DNA of 64,000 nt from UBA4744 sp963717135 (GCA_963717135.1 CAVQVN010000009.1:1054001-1118000); one strand, 5' to 3'. Numbered from the stretch's first letter, positions 53,353 to 62,931 are shown. Made by a program: numbers and translations. Notes: a model not told the origin generated them from the sequence alone.

Positions 53353-54714
53353 TCATCTGTCCACATCTCCCATGACGGGGTCGACCGAGGCGATCGTGGC
53401 GACGCTGTCGGCGACCAGGGAGTCGGCCATCATGATGGGCAGCCCCTGGAGGTTGGCGAAGGAAGGGGCCCGGACGTGCATCCGGTAGGGCTTGGCGCTC
53501 CCATCCGAGACGAGGTAGCAGCCGAGCTCGCCGCGGGGCGACTCGACGGCCGCATACGCCTCGCCTTCCGGGACTTTGAAACCCTCGGTGAACAGCTTGA
53601 AGTGGTGGATCAGCGCTTCCATCGACTCATCGATCCGCTTGCGAGGCGGCGGCGTCACCTTGCGATCTTCGGTCCGGTAATCACCGGCCGGCATCTTCTC
53701 TGCCACCTGTTGGACGATGCGAAGCGACTGGAGGATCTCTTCCACCCGGATCCGGTAGCGGTCGTACACGTCGCCGTTCGAACCGACCGCGACATCGAAC
53801 TCGTATAGATCGATCCCCGAATACGGCTGACTCTTGCGAAGGTCGTGAGCCACCCCGGTTGCCCGCAATGGGGGCCCGGTGATCCCGTAGGCGAGGCATT
53901 CCTCGGCAGAGATGACGCCCACGCCACGGGTTCGGCCTTCCCAGATCGGGTTGGATTTCAGTAGGTCTTCGTAGTCGGCCAGGCCCACCGGGATCTTCTC
54001 GATGATCTCCTCGACATCGTCCTCCCACCCATCGGGCAGATCGGCGGCCACCCCGCCGGGACGGATGTAGTTGTGGTTCATGCGCAGGCCGGTGGTCTTC
54101 TCGAAGAACGCCAGGATCAGTTCGCGTTCGCGGAACCCGTACAGCATCATCGACAGGGCCCCGACGTCCATGCCCTGAGTAGCCAGCGACACCAGGTGGC
54201 TGGTGGTGCGGTTCAGTTCGGTCATCATGACCCGGATGGCCTGGCCGCGGGGCGGAATCTCGACCCCCAGGAGTTTCTCGGTGGCCAGCGAAAATGCCAG
54301 CTCGTTGAAGAAGGGCGAGATGTAGTCCATCCGCGTGACGTTGGTGCCCCCTTGCATATAGGTCAGGGTCTCGCCCGTTTTCTCCATCCCCGTGTGCAGA
54401 TAGCCGATGATCGGCTTGACCCGCCGGACGATCTCTCCCTCGAGTTCGATCTGGAGGCGCAGCACCCCGTGGGTCGACGGGTGCTGGGGACCCATGTTGA
54501 TGATCATCCGCTCGTCTTCGGCGATCTCGTCATCGAGGACGTAGTCATCGGAAACCCGGACCCCGGTCTGTTCGACCAATCGCTGCCGGGTTTCATCCCA
54601 TTGCATGGTCTGGGCGCCTTCGTCGGTGGATCGGCGCATCCAGTCGGGAGCCTCGTCGGAGGTGATCCACACCTCGCGGATCTCTTTCTTCCGGGGGCGG
54701 GTGTCGTCGGCCAT
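53353..54714 (-). CDS. nuoD: NADH-quinone oxidoreductase subunit D (49 kDa)
   Basis: 453 residues from the ATG overlapping the nuoC stop by one base (TGATG). The N-terminal 60 residues precede the conserved MGPQHPSTHGVLRLQIELEGE, followed by GYLHTGMEKTGE and the C-terminal quinone-site PSFANLQGLPIMM...ATIASVDPVMGDVDR. Confidence 0.97.
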   Translation of the reverse strand: MADDTRPRKKEIREVWITSDEAPDWMRRSTDEGAQTMQWDETRQRLVEQTGVRVSDDYVLDDEIAEDERMIINMGPQHPSTHGVLRLQIELEGEIVRRVKPIIGYLHTGMEKTGETLTYMQGGTNVTRMDYISPFFNELAFSLATEKLLGVEIPPRGQAIRVMMTELNRTTSHLVSLATQGMDVGALSMMLYGFRERELILAFFEKTTGLRMNHNYIRPGGVAADLPDGWEDDVEEIIEKIPVGLADYEDLLKSNPIWEGRTRGVGVISAEECLAYGITGPPLRATGVAHDLRKSQPYSGIDLYEFDVAVGSNGDVYDRYRIRVEEILQSLRIVQQVAEKMPAGDYRTEDRKVTPPPRKRIDESMEALIHHFKLFTEGFKVPEGEAYAAVESPRGELGCYLVSDGSAKPYRMHVRAPSFANLQGLPIMMADSLVADSVATIASVDPVMGDVDR

Positions 54715-55259
54715 CAGTTCACCTGCGGGGAAGATTTGAACTGGACGGGGACGGCTCCGACTGCGAAGTCCTTGCGGAGCGGATGGCCCACCCAATCGTC
54801 GGGCAGCAGGATCCGGGTGAGGTCGGGGTGGCCTTCGAAGATGATCCCGAACAAGTCGAAGACTTCCCGCTCGAAGAAGTTGGCGCCGGGGTAGACGGGC
54901 ACCAGCGAGGGCACGGTCGGGTCGTCGGCCGGGACCGGCACCCGCAATCTGAGACGGAGGTTGTGCTCGAGGGACAGCAAGCCCACGACCACCTCGAACC
55001 GGACTCTGCGAACCCGCAGGTAGTCGACGGCGGTGAGATCCACCAGCATCTCGAACCCGGCCCGATGGGCCGCCGAGGCAAACTCTCTTATCTGTTCACG
55101 TGGTACGACCGCCGTGTCCTGGTCGCCCGAAAGTTGCCACTCCACATCTGCAAAGGGCTCGAGAAGGCCGGCCAGAACCGGATGCTCGGGAAGATCCCGG
55201 GCTTCTGCTTCGGTGGCCTCTGCCGGCGCCTCGGTTTCGTTGATCTGCTCGTCGGCCAT
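54714..55259 (-). CDS. nuoC: NADH-quinone oxidoreductase subunit C (30 kDa)
   Basis: 181 residues from the ATG overlapping the nuoB stop (TGATG). The N-terminus is acidic; the core YPGANFFEREVFDLFGIIFEGHPDLTRILLPDDWVGHPLRKDF is the NuoC signature. Confidence 0.95.
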   Translation of the reverse strand: MADEQINETEAPAEATEAEARDLPEHPVLAGLLEPFADVEWQLSGDQDTAVVPREQIREFASAAHRAGFEMLVDLTAVDYLRVRRVRFEVVVGLLSLEHNLRLRLRVPVPADDPTVPSLVPVYPGANFFEREVFDLFGIIFEGHPDLTRILLPDDWVGHPLRKDFAVGAVPVQFKSSPQVN

Positions 55260-55732
55260 CAGCGAGTTATCTCCCCGGACATGATCTTGTTCTGCAGCGT
55301 GAGGATCCCGTGGATCAGCGATTGGGGACCGGGCGGACAACCCGGCACGTACACGTCCACCGGGACGATCTGGTCGACCCCCTGCACCAGGGCGTAGTTG
55401 TTGAACATTCCGCCGGTCGAGGCGCAGGCCCCCATCGAGATCACCCATTTGGGTTCCGGCATCTGGTCGTAGACGTTGCGCAGCACCGGCGCCATCTTCT
55501 GGGACACCCGGCCGGCCACGATCATCAGATCGGCCTGGCGGGGTGAAGCCCGGAACACTTCCATCCCGAACCGGGCCAGGTCGTAATGAGCGGTTCCGGC
55601 CGCCATCATCTCGATCGCGCAGCAGGCCAGGCCGAAGGTGGCCGGCCACATCGATCGAGTGCGCGCCCAATCGGCCACTTTGCCGATCGACGTGAGGATG
55701 ATGCCGGGGGGCGTGGTGCCCTGCTCCATCAA
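55259..55732 (-). CDS. nuoB: NADH-quinone oxidoreductase subunit B (N2 cluster)
   Basis: 157 residues with the N2 [4Fe-4S] ligands C37, C38, C103, C132 (GLACCAIEMM, GACASTGG, YVPGCPPGPQ). Overlaps nuoA by 4 bp. Confidence 0.97.
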   Translation of the reverse strand: MMEQGTTPPGIILTSIGKVADWARTRSMWPATFGLACCAIEMMAAGTAHYDLARFGMEVFRASPRQADLMIVAGRVSQKMAPVLRNVYDQMPEPKWVISMGACASTGGMFNNYALVQGVDQIVPVDVYVPGCPPGPQSLIHGILTLQNKIMSGEITR

Positions 55733-56145
55733 GCGGCCTCCTCATCCACGACGTCGTGGGTGAGGCGATAGCGGGCCCGCCTCGGGATGTTCCAGTCGAG
55801 TGCCCCGCGCTTCCAGACGTAGCCCAGGGTTTCGATGACCAGCAGGGTGAAGATGCCGACTGCCGCCAGCCCGAACCAACCAAGTTCCCGGAATCGGACT
55901 GCCCAGGCAAACAGGAAGATGATCTCGATGTCGAAGATGACGAAGAGCATCGCCACCAGATAGAACTTGACCGGGAACCGCTGGGAAGGCTCTACCTCCG
56001 GAACAATGCCGCACTCGTAAGGGGCAAGTTTCTCAGGCGTCGGACGGCGCGGGGAAAGCAGGTTGCCGAGGTTGATGGCGGCGACCGCAAATACGATGAC
56101 CAGCAGGAACATGATGGCGATCGGCAGGTAGTCGACCAGGTTCAC
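55729..56145 (-). CDS. nuoA: NADH-quinone oxidoreductase subunit A
   Basis: 138 residues, three helices, with the conserved YECGIVPEVEPSQRFPVKFYLVAMLFVIFDIE. It begins with GTG nine nt after AGGAGG. First gene of the 15-kb nuoA-N operon. Upstream there is a small palindrome TTGTG-N4-CACAA (56160-56173) at the ribosome-binding region, too compact to be a Rex box. Confidence 0.96.
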   Translation of the reverse strand: MNLVDYLPIAIMFLLVIVFAVAAINLGNLLSPRRPTPEKLAPYECGIVPEVEPSQRFPVKFYLVAMLFVIFDIEIIFLFAWAVRFRELGWFGLAAVGIFTLLVIETLGYVWKRGALDWNIPRRARYRLTHDVVDEEAA

Positions 56146-56338
56146 GTCGTCGCGCCTCCTTGTGCGGCCACAAGACTAGGGACGGATCGGCGTCTCAACC
56201 AAAACCGAAGCGCTTTGCCAGGCGGTCCACAAATCGACTCCCAAAACGCCTCCCCCCGGCCGGCTCCCGCGAAGGATTATCCCGACGCGAAGGATCCCCT
56301 CCACCAAGGGGATCCTTCGTCTCGTCGGCTCTGTTTTC

Positions 56339-57958
56339 CTACTGCCAGCTCAAACCTCGGGCGGGACCATGCCAGCTCAATCCTTGCCACACGTTGCCCG
56401 ACCACGACGCTCCGGACCACGAAGCGCTCGACCAGGAGGCGCTCGACCAGGAAGCCCCGGACCAGGAGGCGCTCGACCACGACTTGCCGCTCCACGAGGC
56501 CCCCGACCAGGAGGCTCCCGACCACGAAGCGCCACTCCACGACGCACCACTCCACGATGCGCCACTCCACGATGCGCCGGTCCAGGTGGATCCGTTCCAG
56601 TCACCCCCCGACCAGGAGGCACCGGCCGCCGCCAGCGTCGACCAGGAGGCACCGTCCCAGGCCTGACCGAAGATGTCCTGCTCGCCGGTCAGCGGCACAC
56701 CCTCGTCATACACGTGATTGTTGCCCCGGGCCTCTTCCAGGCTGCCGGTACCGGTGGACCATTCGAAGCTCTGCTTTCTCTTGGGGATTCGCTCCCAGAG
56801 TGCCGAGAACAGATCGACTTCTCCTGCTCCGCCGCAGATCGGATCCATCTTGCGGTTGCCCTCGGCCGAGTTCATCAGAATGCCTTTGACCTGATCCGGC
56901 GTCAGTTCGGGATTCTGATCGAGGAGCAATGCCACCACACCGGATGTAACGGCGGCAGCCTGCGACGTCCCGCTGCCCAGGAACAACCTGTTGACCACCG
57001 TTGCCTGCGGGTAGTTCGAGTCGGCAAAGGAACCCGGGTTGCGCAAGGAAACGATCGACTTGCCGGGAGCCAGCACGTCCACATGGCGCTCCGGGGTCCC
57101 GCAACTCGAGAAGTCGGCGATCGGGTCCTTGCTCTTCATATTCTGTCCTTCGCTGGCCCCGACGACGATGACGAAGGGATCGGTAGCCGGGTTGCGCAAC
57201 CCCGAGCCGAGACCGTCGTTGCCGGCCGCCACCACCACCACGATTCCGGCTTTCCAGGCCTGCTCCACGGCGAAGGCCAGCGGATCAACGAGATAGTCCT
57301 GGGTCCCGTCGGTGCCGTACGAGAGGTTGATGACCCGGATGTTCATGCCGTTGTCGTTGCGGTGCTGCACCACCCAGTCGATGGCGGCGATGACCTGCGT
57401 CACGTCGGTCGCTCCCTGCGAGTCGGCCACCTTGAGGTTGACGATCCGGGCGTCGGGGGCAACTCCGATGAAGTGATCGTAGGCAATCGCCAGAGTCGCC
57501 TCGTTCACCGCGTCGTCCCGACCGGCGATGATGCCGGCCAGGTGGGTGCCGTGGCCGTAGGTGTCGAGGTATCGAAGATTGTCGGCTTGCGACTCGAAGG
57601 AGAGGTCCGGCCCGTTGATCACTTTGCCGGGGGCCGTCAGGCCGTCGACCGGAACGACTCCCGAATCGATCAGGGCGATGTCGATACCCTGTCCGGTGTA
57701 GCCCTGGGTCCACGCGTAGTTGGCGCCCACCCGCTGGACGACCCGGTACATCGAACCCTCGTACAGCATCGGGTTGTAGTCGGCGAGGAAGGAGGCGTCG
57801 TCCCAACCGGCCGCTTGCAGGCCGGGATCCGAATCCGGAAGCACCGGCACAGAAGGTGGAACCGCCAGCGCCAGAGCGGTCAAGCAGGCCAGCAACGGGA
57901 CCAAAGCCCGGGCCGGCCGGAAGAGTGATCCACTGCGGTTCTCGGGTCTCGTCTTCAT
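56339..57958 (-). CDS. S8 subtilisin-like secreted peptidase with C-terminal GASWS pentapeptide array
   Basis: 539 residues from the ATG after AGGAGG. Signal region 1-35, subtilase domain (about 88-385) with triad D98 (IALIDSG), H136 (YGHGTHLAG), S332 (GSGTSQAAA) and AGND oxyanion Asn. The last 105 residues carry a near-perfect array of [GS][AK]SWS pentapeptides (about residues 436-521), some 17 copies. Repeat arrays of this type recur in actinobacterial S8 peptidases and may mediate wall or surface binding; the exact role is unknown. Confidence 0.9.
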   Translation of the reverse strand: MKTRPENRSGSLFRPARALVPLLACLTALALAVPPSVPVLPDSDPGLQAAGWDDASFLADYNPMLYEGSMYRVVQRVGANYAWTQGYTGQGIDIALIDSGVVPVDGLTAPGKVINGPDLSFESQADNLRYLDTYGHGTHLAGIIAGRDDAVNEATLAIAYDHFIGVAPDARIVNLKVADSQGATDVTQVIAAIDWVVQHRNDNGMNIRVINLSYGTDGTQDYLVDPLAFAVEQAWKAGIVVVVAAGNDGLGSGLRNPATDPFVIVVGASEGQNMKSKDPIADFSSCGTPERHVDVLAPGKSIVSLRNPGSFADSNYPQATVVNRLFLGSGTSQAAAVTSGVVALLLDQNPELTPDQVKGILMNSAEGNRKMDPICGGAGEVDLFSALWERIPKRKQSFEWSTGTGSLEEARGNNHVYDEGVPLTGEQDIFGQAWDGASWSTLAAAGASWSGGDWNGSTWTGASWSGASWSGASWSGASWSGASWSGASWSGKSWSSASWSGASWSSASWSSASWSGASWSGNVWQGLSWHGPARGLSWQ

Positions 57959-58074
57959 CCGAATCGCCTCCTGCTGATTGATCGACCGTTCCGCGGGGAA
58001 GTTGGGAATCAATCGCCGTGGACCCAAGAGGACTAGTCATCCCGGGGGCTGGCTCCGTCACGTACGATGCCGGA

Positions 58075-59322
58075 ATGGACACCACCACTCCACCACCCTT
58101 GACGATCGTCGGCGCACGGCTTCGCACTCGACCGGATCTCGTCGACATCGAGATCACCGAGGGCGTCATCCACTCCATCGAGCCGGCCGGGACCAGGCCT
58201 CCAGAGGGTCAATCCATCGAGGCGCACGAGAACCTGGTCACGGAATCTTTTGTCAACCCCCACCTGCACCTGGACAAGGTCTTCACCCTCGGCGACCTGG
58301 GCGATGCGGCCCTGGCCGACTATCAGTCCGGGGCCATGGGCAGCGCCATGGGAGCCATCGAGAAAGCGGCCGCGGTCAAGCTCGGCCAGGACCGCGACGC
58401 CATGTTGACGGCCGGGAGGCGGGCTTTGGCGATGGCCGCCTACTACGGCAACACCCATATTCGGGCGCTGGCCGATGTCGACTCCAAGGCCGGCACCCGG
58501 GGTGTGGAAGTACTCCTGGCACTCAAGCACGAGCTCGCCGGCACCGTCGACCTCCAGGTGGTCGCCTTCGCCCAGGACGGCATTATCCGCGAACCGGGAA
58601 CCGAGCACCTGCTCCGGCAATGCATGGATCTGGGCGCCGACGTGGTGGGAGGGATTCCCTGGATCGAGTTCACCGAAGCCGACATGGCCGAGCATGTCCG
58701 GATCTGTTTTGACCTCGCGGTTGAGTACGACGCGGATGTCTCGATGCTGCTGGACGATGCCGGCGACCCGGGGCTGCGGACCCTGGAGATGATGGCGGTC
58801 GAGGCGCTGCGCAGGAATTGGCAAGGGCGGGCGCTGGCCCACCATGCCCGGGCGATGCAGCTGTATCCGGATCCCTACTTCGCCCGGCTGGTGCCACTAC
58901 TGGCCGCCGCCGAGGTGGCGGTGGTGTCGGACCCCCACACCGGCCCGCTCCACGCCCGAGTGAAGGAACTCATCGCGGCCGGAATCACGGTCGGCCTCGG
59001 TCAGGACGACATCTCCGACGCCTACTACGCATTCGGCCGCAACAACCTGCTGGAAGTGGCCTTCCTGGCGGCCCATTTGTTGTGGATGATGGCCGGCCCG
59101 GACCAGGAGGTGCTCTACGACCTGGTGACGACGTCGGCGGCCCGCTCGATCGGACTGAAGGATCACCGGCTGGAAGCCGGCGCCGCGGCCAATCTGGTCG
59201 TAGTGCAGGGTGAGAACGTCACCGAAGCCCTCCGCTTCCACGCCGCCCCGCGGGCGGTCGTGAGCCACGGCCGGTTGGTCGACCAGGCGGCCATGGCCGA
59301 ACTGGCAGCCCTACCCTTGTAG
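58075..59322 (+). CDS. Cytosine-deaminase-like metal-dependent amidohydrolase
   Basis: 415 residues; metal motif NPHLHLDKVF, Lys-less metal site with LAHHARAMQ, and GLGQDDISDAYYAFGRNNLLEVA as in CodA/AtzC-type deaminases. The likely substrate is an N-heterocycle. -10 TACGAT ends 6 nt before the chosen ATG (leaderless), supporting this start over the one 19 codons upstream. Confidence 0.85.
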   Translation: MDTTTPPPLTIVGARLRTRPDLVDIEITEGVIHSIEPAGTRPPEGQSIEAHENLVTESFVNPHLHLDKVFTLGDLGDAALADYQSGAMGSAMGAIEKAAAVKLGQDRDAMLTAGRRALAMAAYYGNTHIRALADVDSKAGTRGVEVLLALKHELAGTVDLQVVAFAQDGIIREPGTEHLLRQCMDLGADVVGGIPWIEFTEADMAEHVRICFDLAVEYDADVSMLLDDAGDPGLRTLEMMAVEALRRNWQGRALAHHARAMQLYPDPYFARLVPLLAAAEVAVVSDPHTGPLHARVKELIAAGITVGLGQDDISDAYYAFGRNNLLEVAFLAAHLLWMMAGPDQEVLYDLVTTSAARSIGLKDHRLEAGAAANLVVVQGENVTEALRFHAAPRAVVSHGRLVDQAAMAELAALPL

Positions 59323-59410
59323 AGCCATCGGCGCTCAGTTGAGTCGGGCTGTTGCGAGCACCTTCAGGTAGAAAGTCGCGCCGTCGGGACCGGTCTGCAA
59401 CCAGATTCTT

Positions 59411-59944
59411 CTACGAGACGGCGATCGGACCAACCGTTCCGAGTACTTCCCAACCGGCGTCGCCGACCTTGAGGGCGTAGGTGAGCCAGATGCCGCACAA
59501 GCCGCCGCACCACATCTCCATATCGACCGTGGCATCGTTTCCGTCGATCAAGACGGGACCCAGCGTGATGATGGCCGCCCCCTCGATGGTCGGGCGAAGG
59601 TCCTCGGTGATGAAGTCGCTCGGATCGCCGATGAACTCCACCTCGCTGAGATTGGAGATGGCCGTCGATAAAGCGGCCATCTGATCGGACGTGAGCGGAT
59701 CTCCATCCTTCAAGTGGTCGACGACCAGCACCTTGGGGAACACATGCCCTTCCCCGTAGGTCGTGTCGTTTCGGAGAAGATGCATGGTGGCCTGAACAAG
59801 GATTTCGTCCAAAGCCGGATTCTGCGAAACGGTGGTGGAGGTCGGACTGGTGGCGGAAGGACCGGGACCACCGGAGGGTGAATCTGTGGCGCAGGCAGCC
59901 AGCACTAGCACCAGCACTGCGGCGACGAGGGCGATTCGTTTCAT
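59411..59944 (-). CDS. Small lipoprotein, unrecognised
   Basis: 177 residues from the ATG at 59944; upstream frame is antisense. Lipoprotein signal ending LAAC (C18), a Ser/Thr/Pro linker, then a domain with two Cys (EMWCGGLCGIWLTY) near the C-terminus. No family identified. Confidence 0.7.
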   Translation of the reverse strand: MKRIALVAAVLVLVLAACATDSPSGGPGPSATSPTSTTVSQNPALDEILVQATMHLLRNDTTYGEGHVFPKVLVVDHLKDGDPLTSDQMAALSTAISNLSEVEFIGDPSDFITEDLRPTIEGAAIITLGPVLIDGNDATVDMEMWCGGLCGIWLTYALKVGDAGWEVLGTVGPIAVS

Positions 59945-59995
59945 GACCGTTCGACGGTGCCAGAAGCCACGAGGTTCCCGGCGTAGCATTCGAGC

Positions 59996-60589
59996 ATGGA
60001 CATCAATGTCACCTACGACCGCGATACGGCTCTCATCGTCGTCGACGTCCAGAACGATTTCGCCGACCCGGCCGGAAGTCTGTACGTGAAGGGTGGAGAG
60101 CATGTCGTGCCGCTGATCAACGCCGAGGTTGCCCGGGCAAGGGCTGCCGGGAGTTCGGTCGTCTACACGAGAGACTGGCATCCGGGCGACACCCCTCACT
60201 TCGCCAAGGACGGGGGCATTTGGCCTGTTCATTGTGTGATGGACACCTGGGGCGCCGAATTCCACCCCGACCTCTTGGTCGATGGGCCGGAGGTCAGGAA
60301 GGGCTCAAATGGTGAGGATGGTTACTCGGGATTCTCGATGCGAGATCCGGATACCCAAGAAGTGATCGCCACCGCGCTCGAGGGTCTGCTCCACCGTCGC
60401 CATATCCGCCGGTTGGTCATTGCCGGATTGGCCACCGACTACTGCGTCAAAGCGACTGCCCTCGACGGACTCGCCCGTGGGTTCGAGGTAGAGCTACTTA
60501 GCCGGGCGATCAAACCGGTTGATCTCCAGCCGGGCGACGGGCAGCGGGCCATCGAAGAGGTGGTAGCCGCCGGAGGCGCCGCTCGGTAG
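59996..60589 (+). CDS. pncA: Nicotinamidase/isochorismatase-family amidase
   Basis: 197 residues with the pncA triad D17, K102, C150 and metal ligands D60, H62, H68. Converts nicotinamide to nicotinate in NAD salvage. -10 TAGCAT ends 6 nt before the ATG (leaderless). The stop overlaps the next GTG (TAGTG). Confidence 0.92.
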   Translation: MDINVTYDRDTALIVVDVQNDFADPAGSLYVKGGEHVVPLINAEVARARAAGSSVVYTRDWHPGDTPHFAKDGGIWPVHCVMDTWGAEFHPDLLVDGPEVRKGSNGEDGYSGFSMRDPDTQEVIATALEGLLHRRHIRRLVIAGLATDYCVKATALDGLARGFEVELLSRAIKPVDLQPGDGQRAIEEVVAAGGAAR

Positions 60590-61344
60590 TGGCTTCGGAC
60601 AGGACCATCCGTGAACTCGAGGAGCGCGCCATGCGGGCCCTGCCGGCCCTCGAGTCCGAAACCTACGACGGGTGGGTGCTGCGGGCGGCCGGCGGTTACA
60701 CCGGCCGGGCCAACTCGGCTGCCCCGCTCGATCCGGGAGAGCTGGACCCGGCCGAGAAGATCTCTTACACCGAAGCCTGGTATCGAGCGCGGGGCCTCCC
60801 CCCGATGATCCGCCTGACGCCCGCCGCCCAACCCGCCGGCCTCGACCTCATTCTGGAGGAACGCAACTATTCGCTGCGAGACGAAGGGGTCAGCGTTCAA
60901 GCCGTCGAACTCGACGGCAGCTACTCCCAGGTCGGTCTGGTCGAGGTCGTCGAAGGGCCAATCCCCCGACCATGGCTGGTCATGCTGGCGAGTCTGCAGC
61001 CGCGGGTGGAGCTGCACTTCGCCGCGGCGAGCGATCTGTTCTCCCGACTGCCGTTCTCCAGTGCTTTCGCGGCGGTCCAGCGGGACGGCGCCCCGGCCGC
61101 CGTCGGCCGGGCGGTTCTGGAGAACGGCGATCTGGGCCTGTTCGACATCATCACCCATCCCGATCTCCGCCGCCGTGGTCTGGCCACCGATATCACCCTG
61201 GCCCTTCTGGATTGGGGCTCTCAACGCGGCGCCACCCGGGCTTACCTGCAGGTGGAGTCGGGCAACGACCCGGCCCTCCGCCTCTACCGGCGGTTCGGTT
61301 TCGAAGAGGTCTACCGCTACTGGTACCGGGTGGCCCCGGAGTGA
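60589..61344 (+). CDS. GNAT-family acetyltransferase
   Basis: 251 residues from a GTG overlapping the pncA stop by one base. Two GNAT-like halves; the C-terminal one has motif A PDLRRRGLATDITLALLDWGSQRG and GNDPALRLYRRFGFEEVYRY. Substrate unknown; operonic with pncA. Confidence 0.82.
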   Translation: MASDRTIRELEERAMRALPALESETYDGWVLRAAGGYTGRANSAAPLDPGELDPAEKISYTEAWYRARGLPPMIRLTPAAQPAGLDLILEERNYSLRDEGVSVQAVELDGSYSQVGLVEVVEGPIPRPWLVMLASLQPRVELHFAAASDLFSRLPFSSAFAAVQRDGAPAAVGRAVLENGDLGLFDIITHPDLRRRGLATDITLALLDWGSQRGATRAYLQVESGNDPALRLYRRFGFEEVYRYWYRVAPE

Positions 61345-61355
61345 GGTGCCAGTGA

Positions 61356-61497
61356 CTTCCCCCTGCAAGGGGGAAGTACCCGAGCGAAGCGAGGGGGATG
61401 GGGGTCGAGCACTAGCCAGACGGCCTCGCGGCTATCGCCCGACCCTCCCCTGTCTCTCCCTCCGGTCGAGCCTTCCCCTCCCTTGCAGGGAGGGGGA
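61356..61497. repeat. Inverted full copy of the DUF559-associated hairpin element
   Basis: The reverse complement of 61356-61497 aligns along its whole length with 40377-40514, including both end hairpins and the middle CGACC...GGGAG...CCGCGAGGCCG block. It sits between convergent genes and could act as a terminator. Confidence 0.85.
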
Positions 61498-61503
61498 AAG
61501 CAC

Positions 61504-62742
61504 TCACCCCGGGAGAACTCTCACCATGCGTTCGAGCATCCGGTAGGCGTGCTCGCCGATGTGGCGGTCCTCGGGTTCTAGCAGGTTGGACATCACCTTC
61601 AACACCCATTCCATCAAGGGGCGGGACCGCAGACCAACGTGGGCCAGGGTCCACATGACCTGCGGGTATCCGATCGCCTTGACGAAGATCCGGGCCATGC
61701 GGTAGTACAAGCCGTAGGCGTCCTGGAGGGCCTGGGGATACCGCTGGAGCAGTCCGAGGTCGTCCGCAGCCAGCGCCTTATGAACATGGCCGGCGGCCAT
61801 CCTTCCGGTTTCGTAGGCATAGGCGATACCCTCGCCGTTCCACGGGTTGATGGCTCCGACCGCATCGCCGACCAGAACCCAGTTGGTCCCGGCATACGGC
61901 CCGACCGACAAAGCCATGGACAGTTTGCCGCCCCGCGGCTTGGAGAGGGCCGCCTCGGGGGACAGCCCCCAATATGCGGGGGCACTGTTGACGTAGGCGG
62001 CCATCATGTCGGAGGTATTGACCGACTTCCATTGGCGGAAAGTCGACAGCAAGCCGACGCCGACGTTGACGGTCCCGTCCCCAAGCGGAAACACCCATCC
62101 GTAACCGGGCATCGAATCTCCGTTGGCATCGCGGATGTCCAGCTGGCTCTCCATATAGGGGTCGTCCGAGCGCGGACTGGAGAAGTAACCACGAGCGGCC
62201 AGTCCCATCGGATAGTCACGCCGCCGGTGAGTGCCCATCGCCCTACCAAAGCGGGTCATCGAACCGTCGGCAATGACCACCACCCGGGGGGTGAGCGTCT
62301 CATGCTCGCCGTTCATCGTGAGATTGACCCCGGCCAGTCGACCGGATTCGAGCACCGGAGTTGCCTCCGTGCGCTGCCGGACCACGGCACCTTGTTTCTC
62401 GGCGAGCATGGCCACTTGCCCGTCCAGGTCCAGGCGGCGGATCACACCACCCCAACTCGGGTAGATCGAGTGATCGGGCCAGGCCAGCTCGAGCATCAGG
62501 TCGTCACCGGCATAAGACCGCAGCCCGGTGATTTTGTGGAACTCCCCCACCTCGAAGTCGAATCCCATCTCGCTCAACTGGTAGATGGAGCGAGGGGTCA
62601 GCCCGTCACCGCAGGTCTTCTCGCGGGGGAACTGTTTCTTCTCGAGGACGGTCACCGAATGCCCGTATCGGGCCAGCCAATAAGCAGCGGCCGCTCCGGC
62701 CGGACCGGCACCGACGACCACCACATCAGGAGAAGAGGACAT
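61504..62742 (-). CDS. Geranylgeranyl-reductase-family flavoprotein (menaquinone/isoprenoid reductase)
   Basis: 412 residues with FAD motif VVVVGAGPAGAAAAYWLARYGHSVTVLEKK, the CGDGLTPRSI segment, and GDAVGAINPWNGEGIAYAYETGRMAA. Members reduce isoprenoid double bonds; in actinobacteria MenJ saturates the beta-isoprene of menaquinone. -10 TATCCT is 8 nt before the ATG. Membrane-quinone role fits the neighbouring nuo operon. Confidence 0.88.
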   Translation of the reverse strand: MSSSPDVVVVGAGPAGAAAAYWLARYGHSVTVLEKKQFPREKTCGDGLTPRSIYQLSEMGFDFEVGEFHKITGLRSYAGDDLMLELAWPDHSIYPSWGGVIRRLDLDGQVAMLAEKQGAVVRQRTEATPVLESGRLAGVNLTMNGEHETLTPRVVVIADGSMTRFGRAMGTHRRRDYPMGLAARGYFSSPRSDDPYMESQLDIRDANGDSMPGYGWVFPLGDGTVNVGVGLLSTFRQWKSVNTSDMMAAYVNSAPAYWGLSPEAALSKPRGGKLSMALSVGPYAGTNWVLVGDAVGAINPWNGEGIAYAYETGRMAAGHVHKALAADDLGLLQRYPQALQDAYGLYYRMARIFVKAIGYPQVMWTLAHVGLRSRPLMEWVLKVMSNLLEPEDRHIGEHAYRMLERMVRVLPG

Positions 62743-62790
62743 GGGACCAGAGGATACCGGGAGCGGGGAATATGGCGTCCGTGCACCCAC

Positions 62791-62931
62791 CAGTCAGCAG
62801 TCAGCAGTCAGCAGTAGTCGGCAGTCGGCAGTCGGCAGTCGGCAGTCGGCATACCACGCTCGAGACTCGGGACTCGGGACTCGGGACTCGGGACTGGCGA
62901 CCCCCAACTGACAGCTGACAACGGCCCCGGC
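62791..62931. repeat. Heptamer arrays between geranylgeranyl reductase and rhodanese genes
   Basis: CAGTCAG three times, CAGTAGT, CGGCAGT four times, CGGCATA (62791-62853); then GAGACTC, GGGACTC three times, GGGACTG (62862-62896) with weaker units to about 62931. Confidence 0.85.

Noticed and set aside
56160..56173. TTGTG-N4-CACAA palindrome upstream of nuoA as a Rex operator
   Set aside because: Rex boxes have 8 nt between the TTGTG and CACAA arms; here there are 4, and the site overlaps the ribosome-binding region.
56369..57928. Long plus-strand frame opposite the subtilase
   Set aside because: It is the antisense of a complete catalytic-triad protein and shows no family motif.
62791..62931. 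CRISPR array
   Set aside because: Units are 7 bp tandem repeats without spacers and there are no cas genes.
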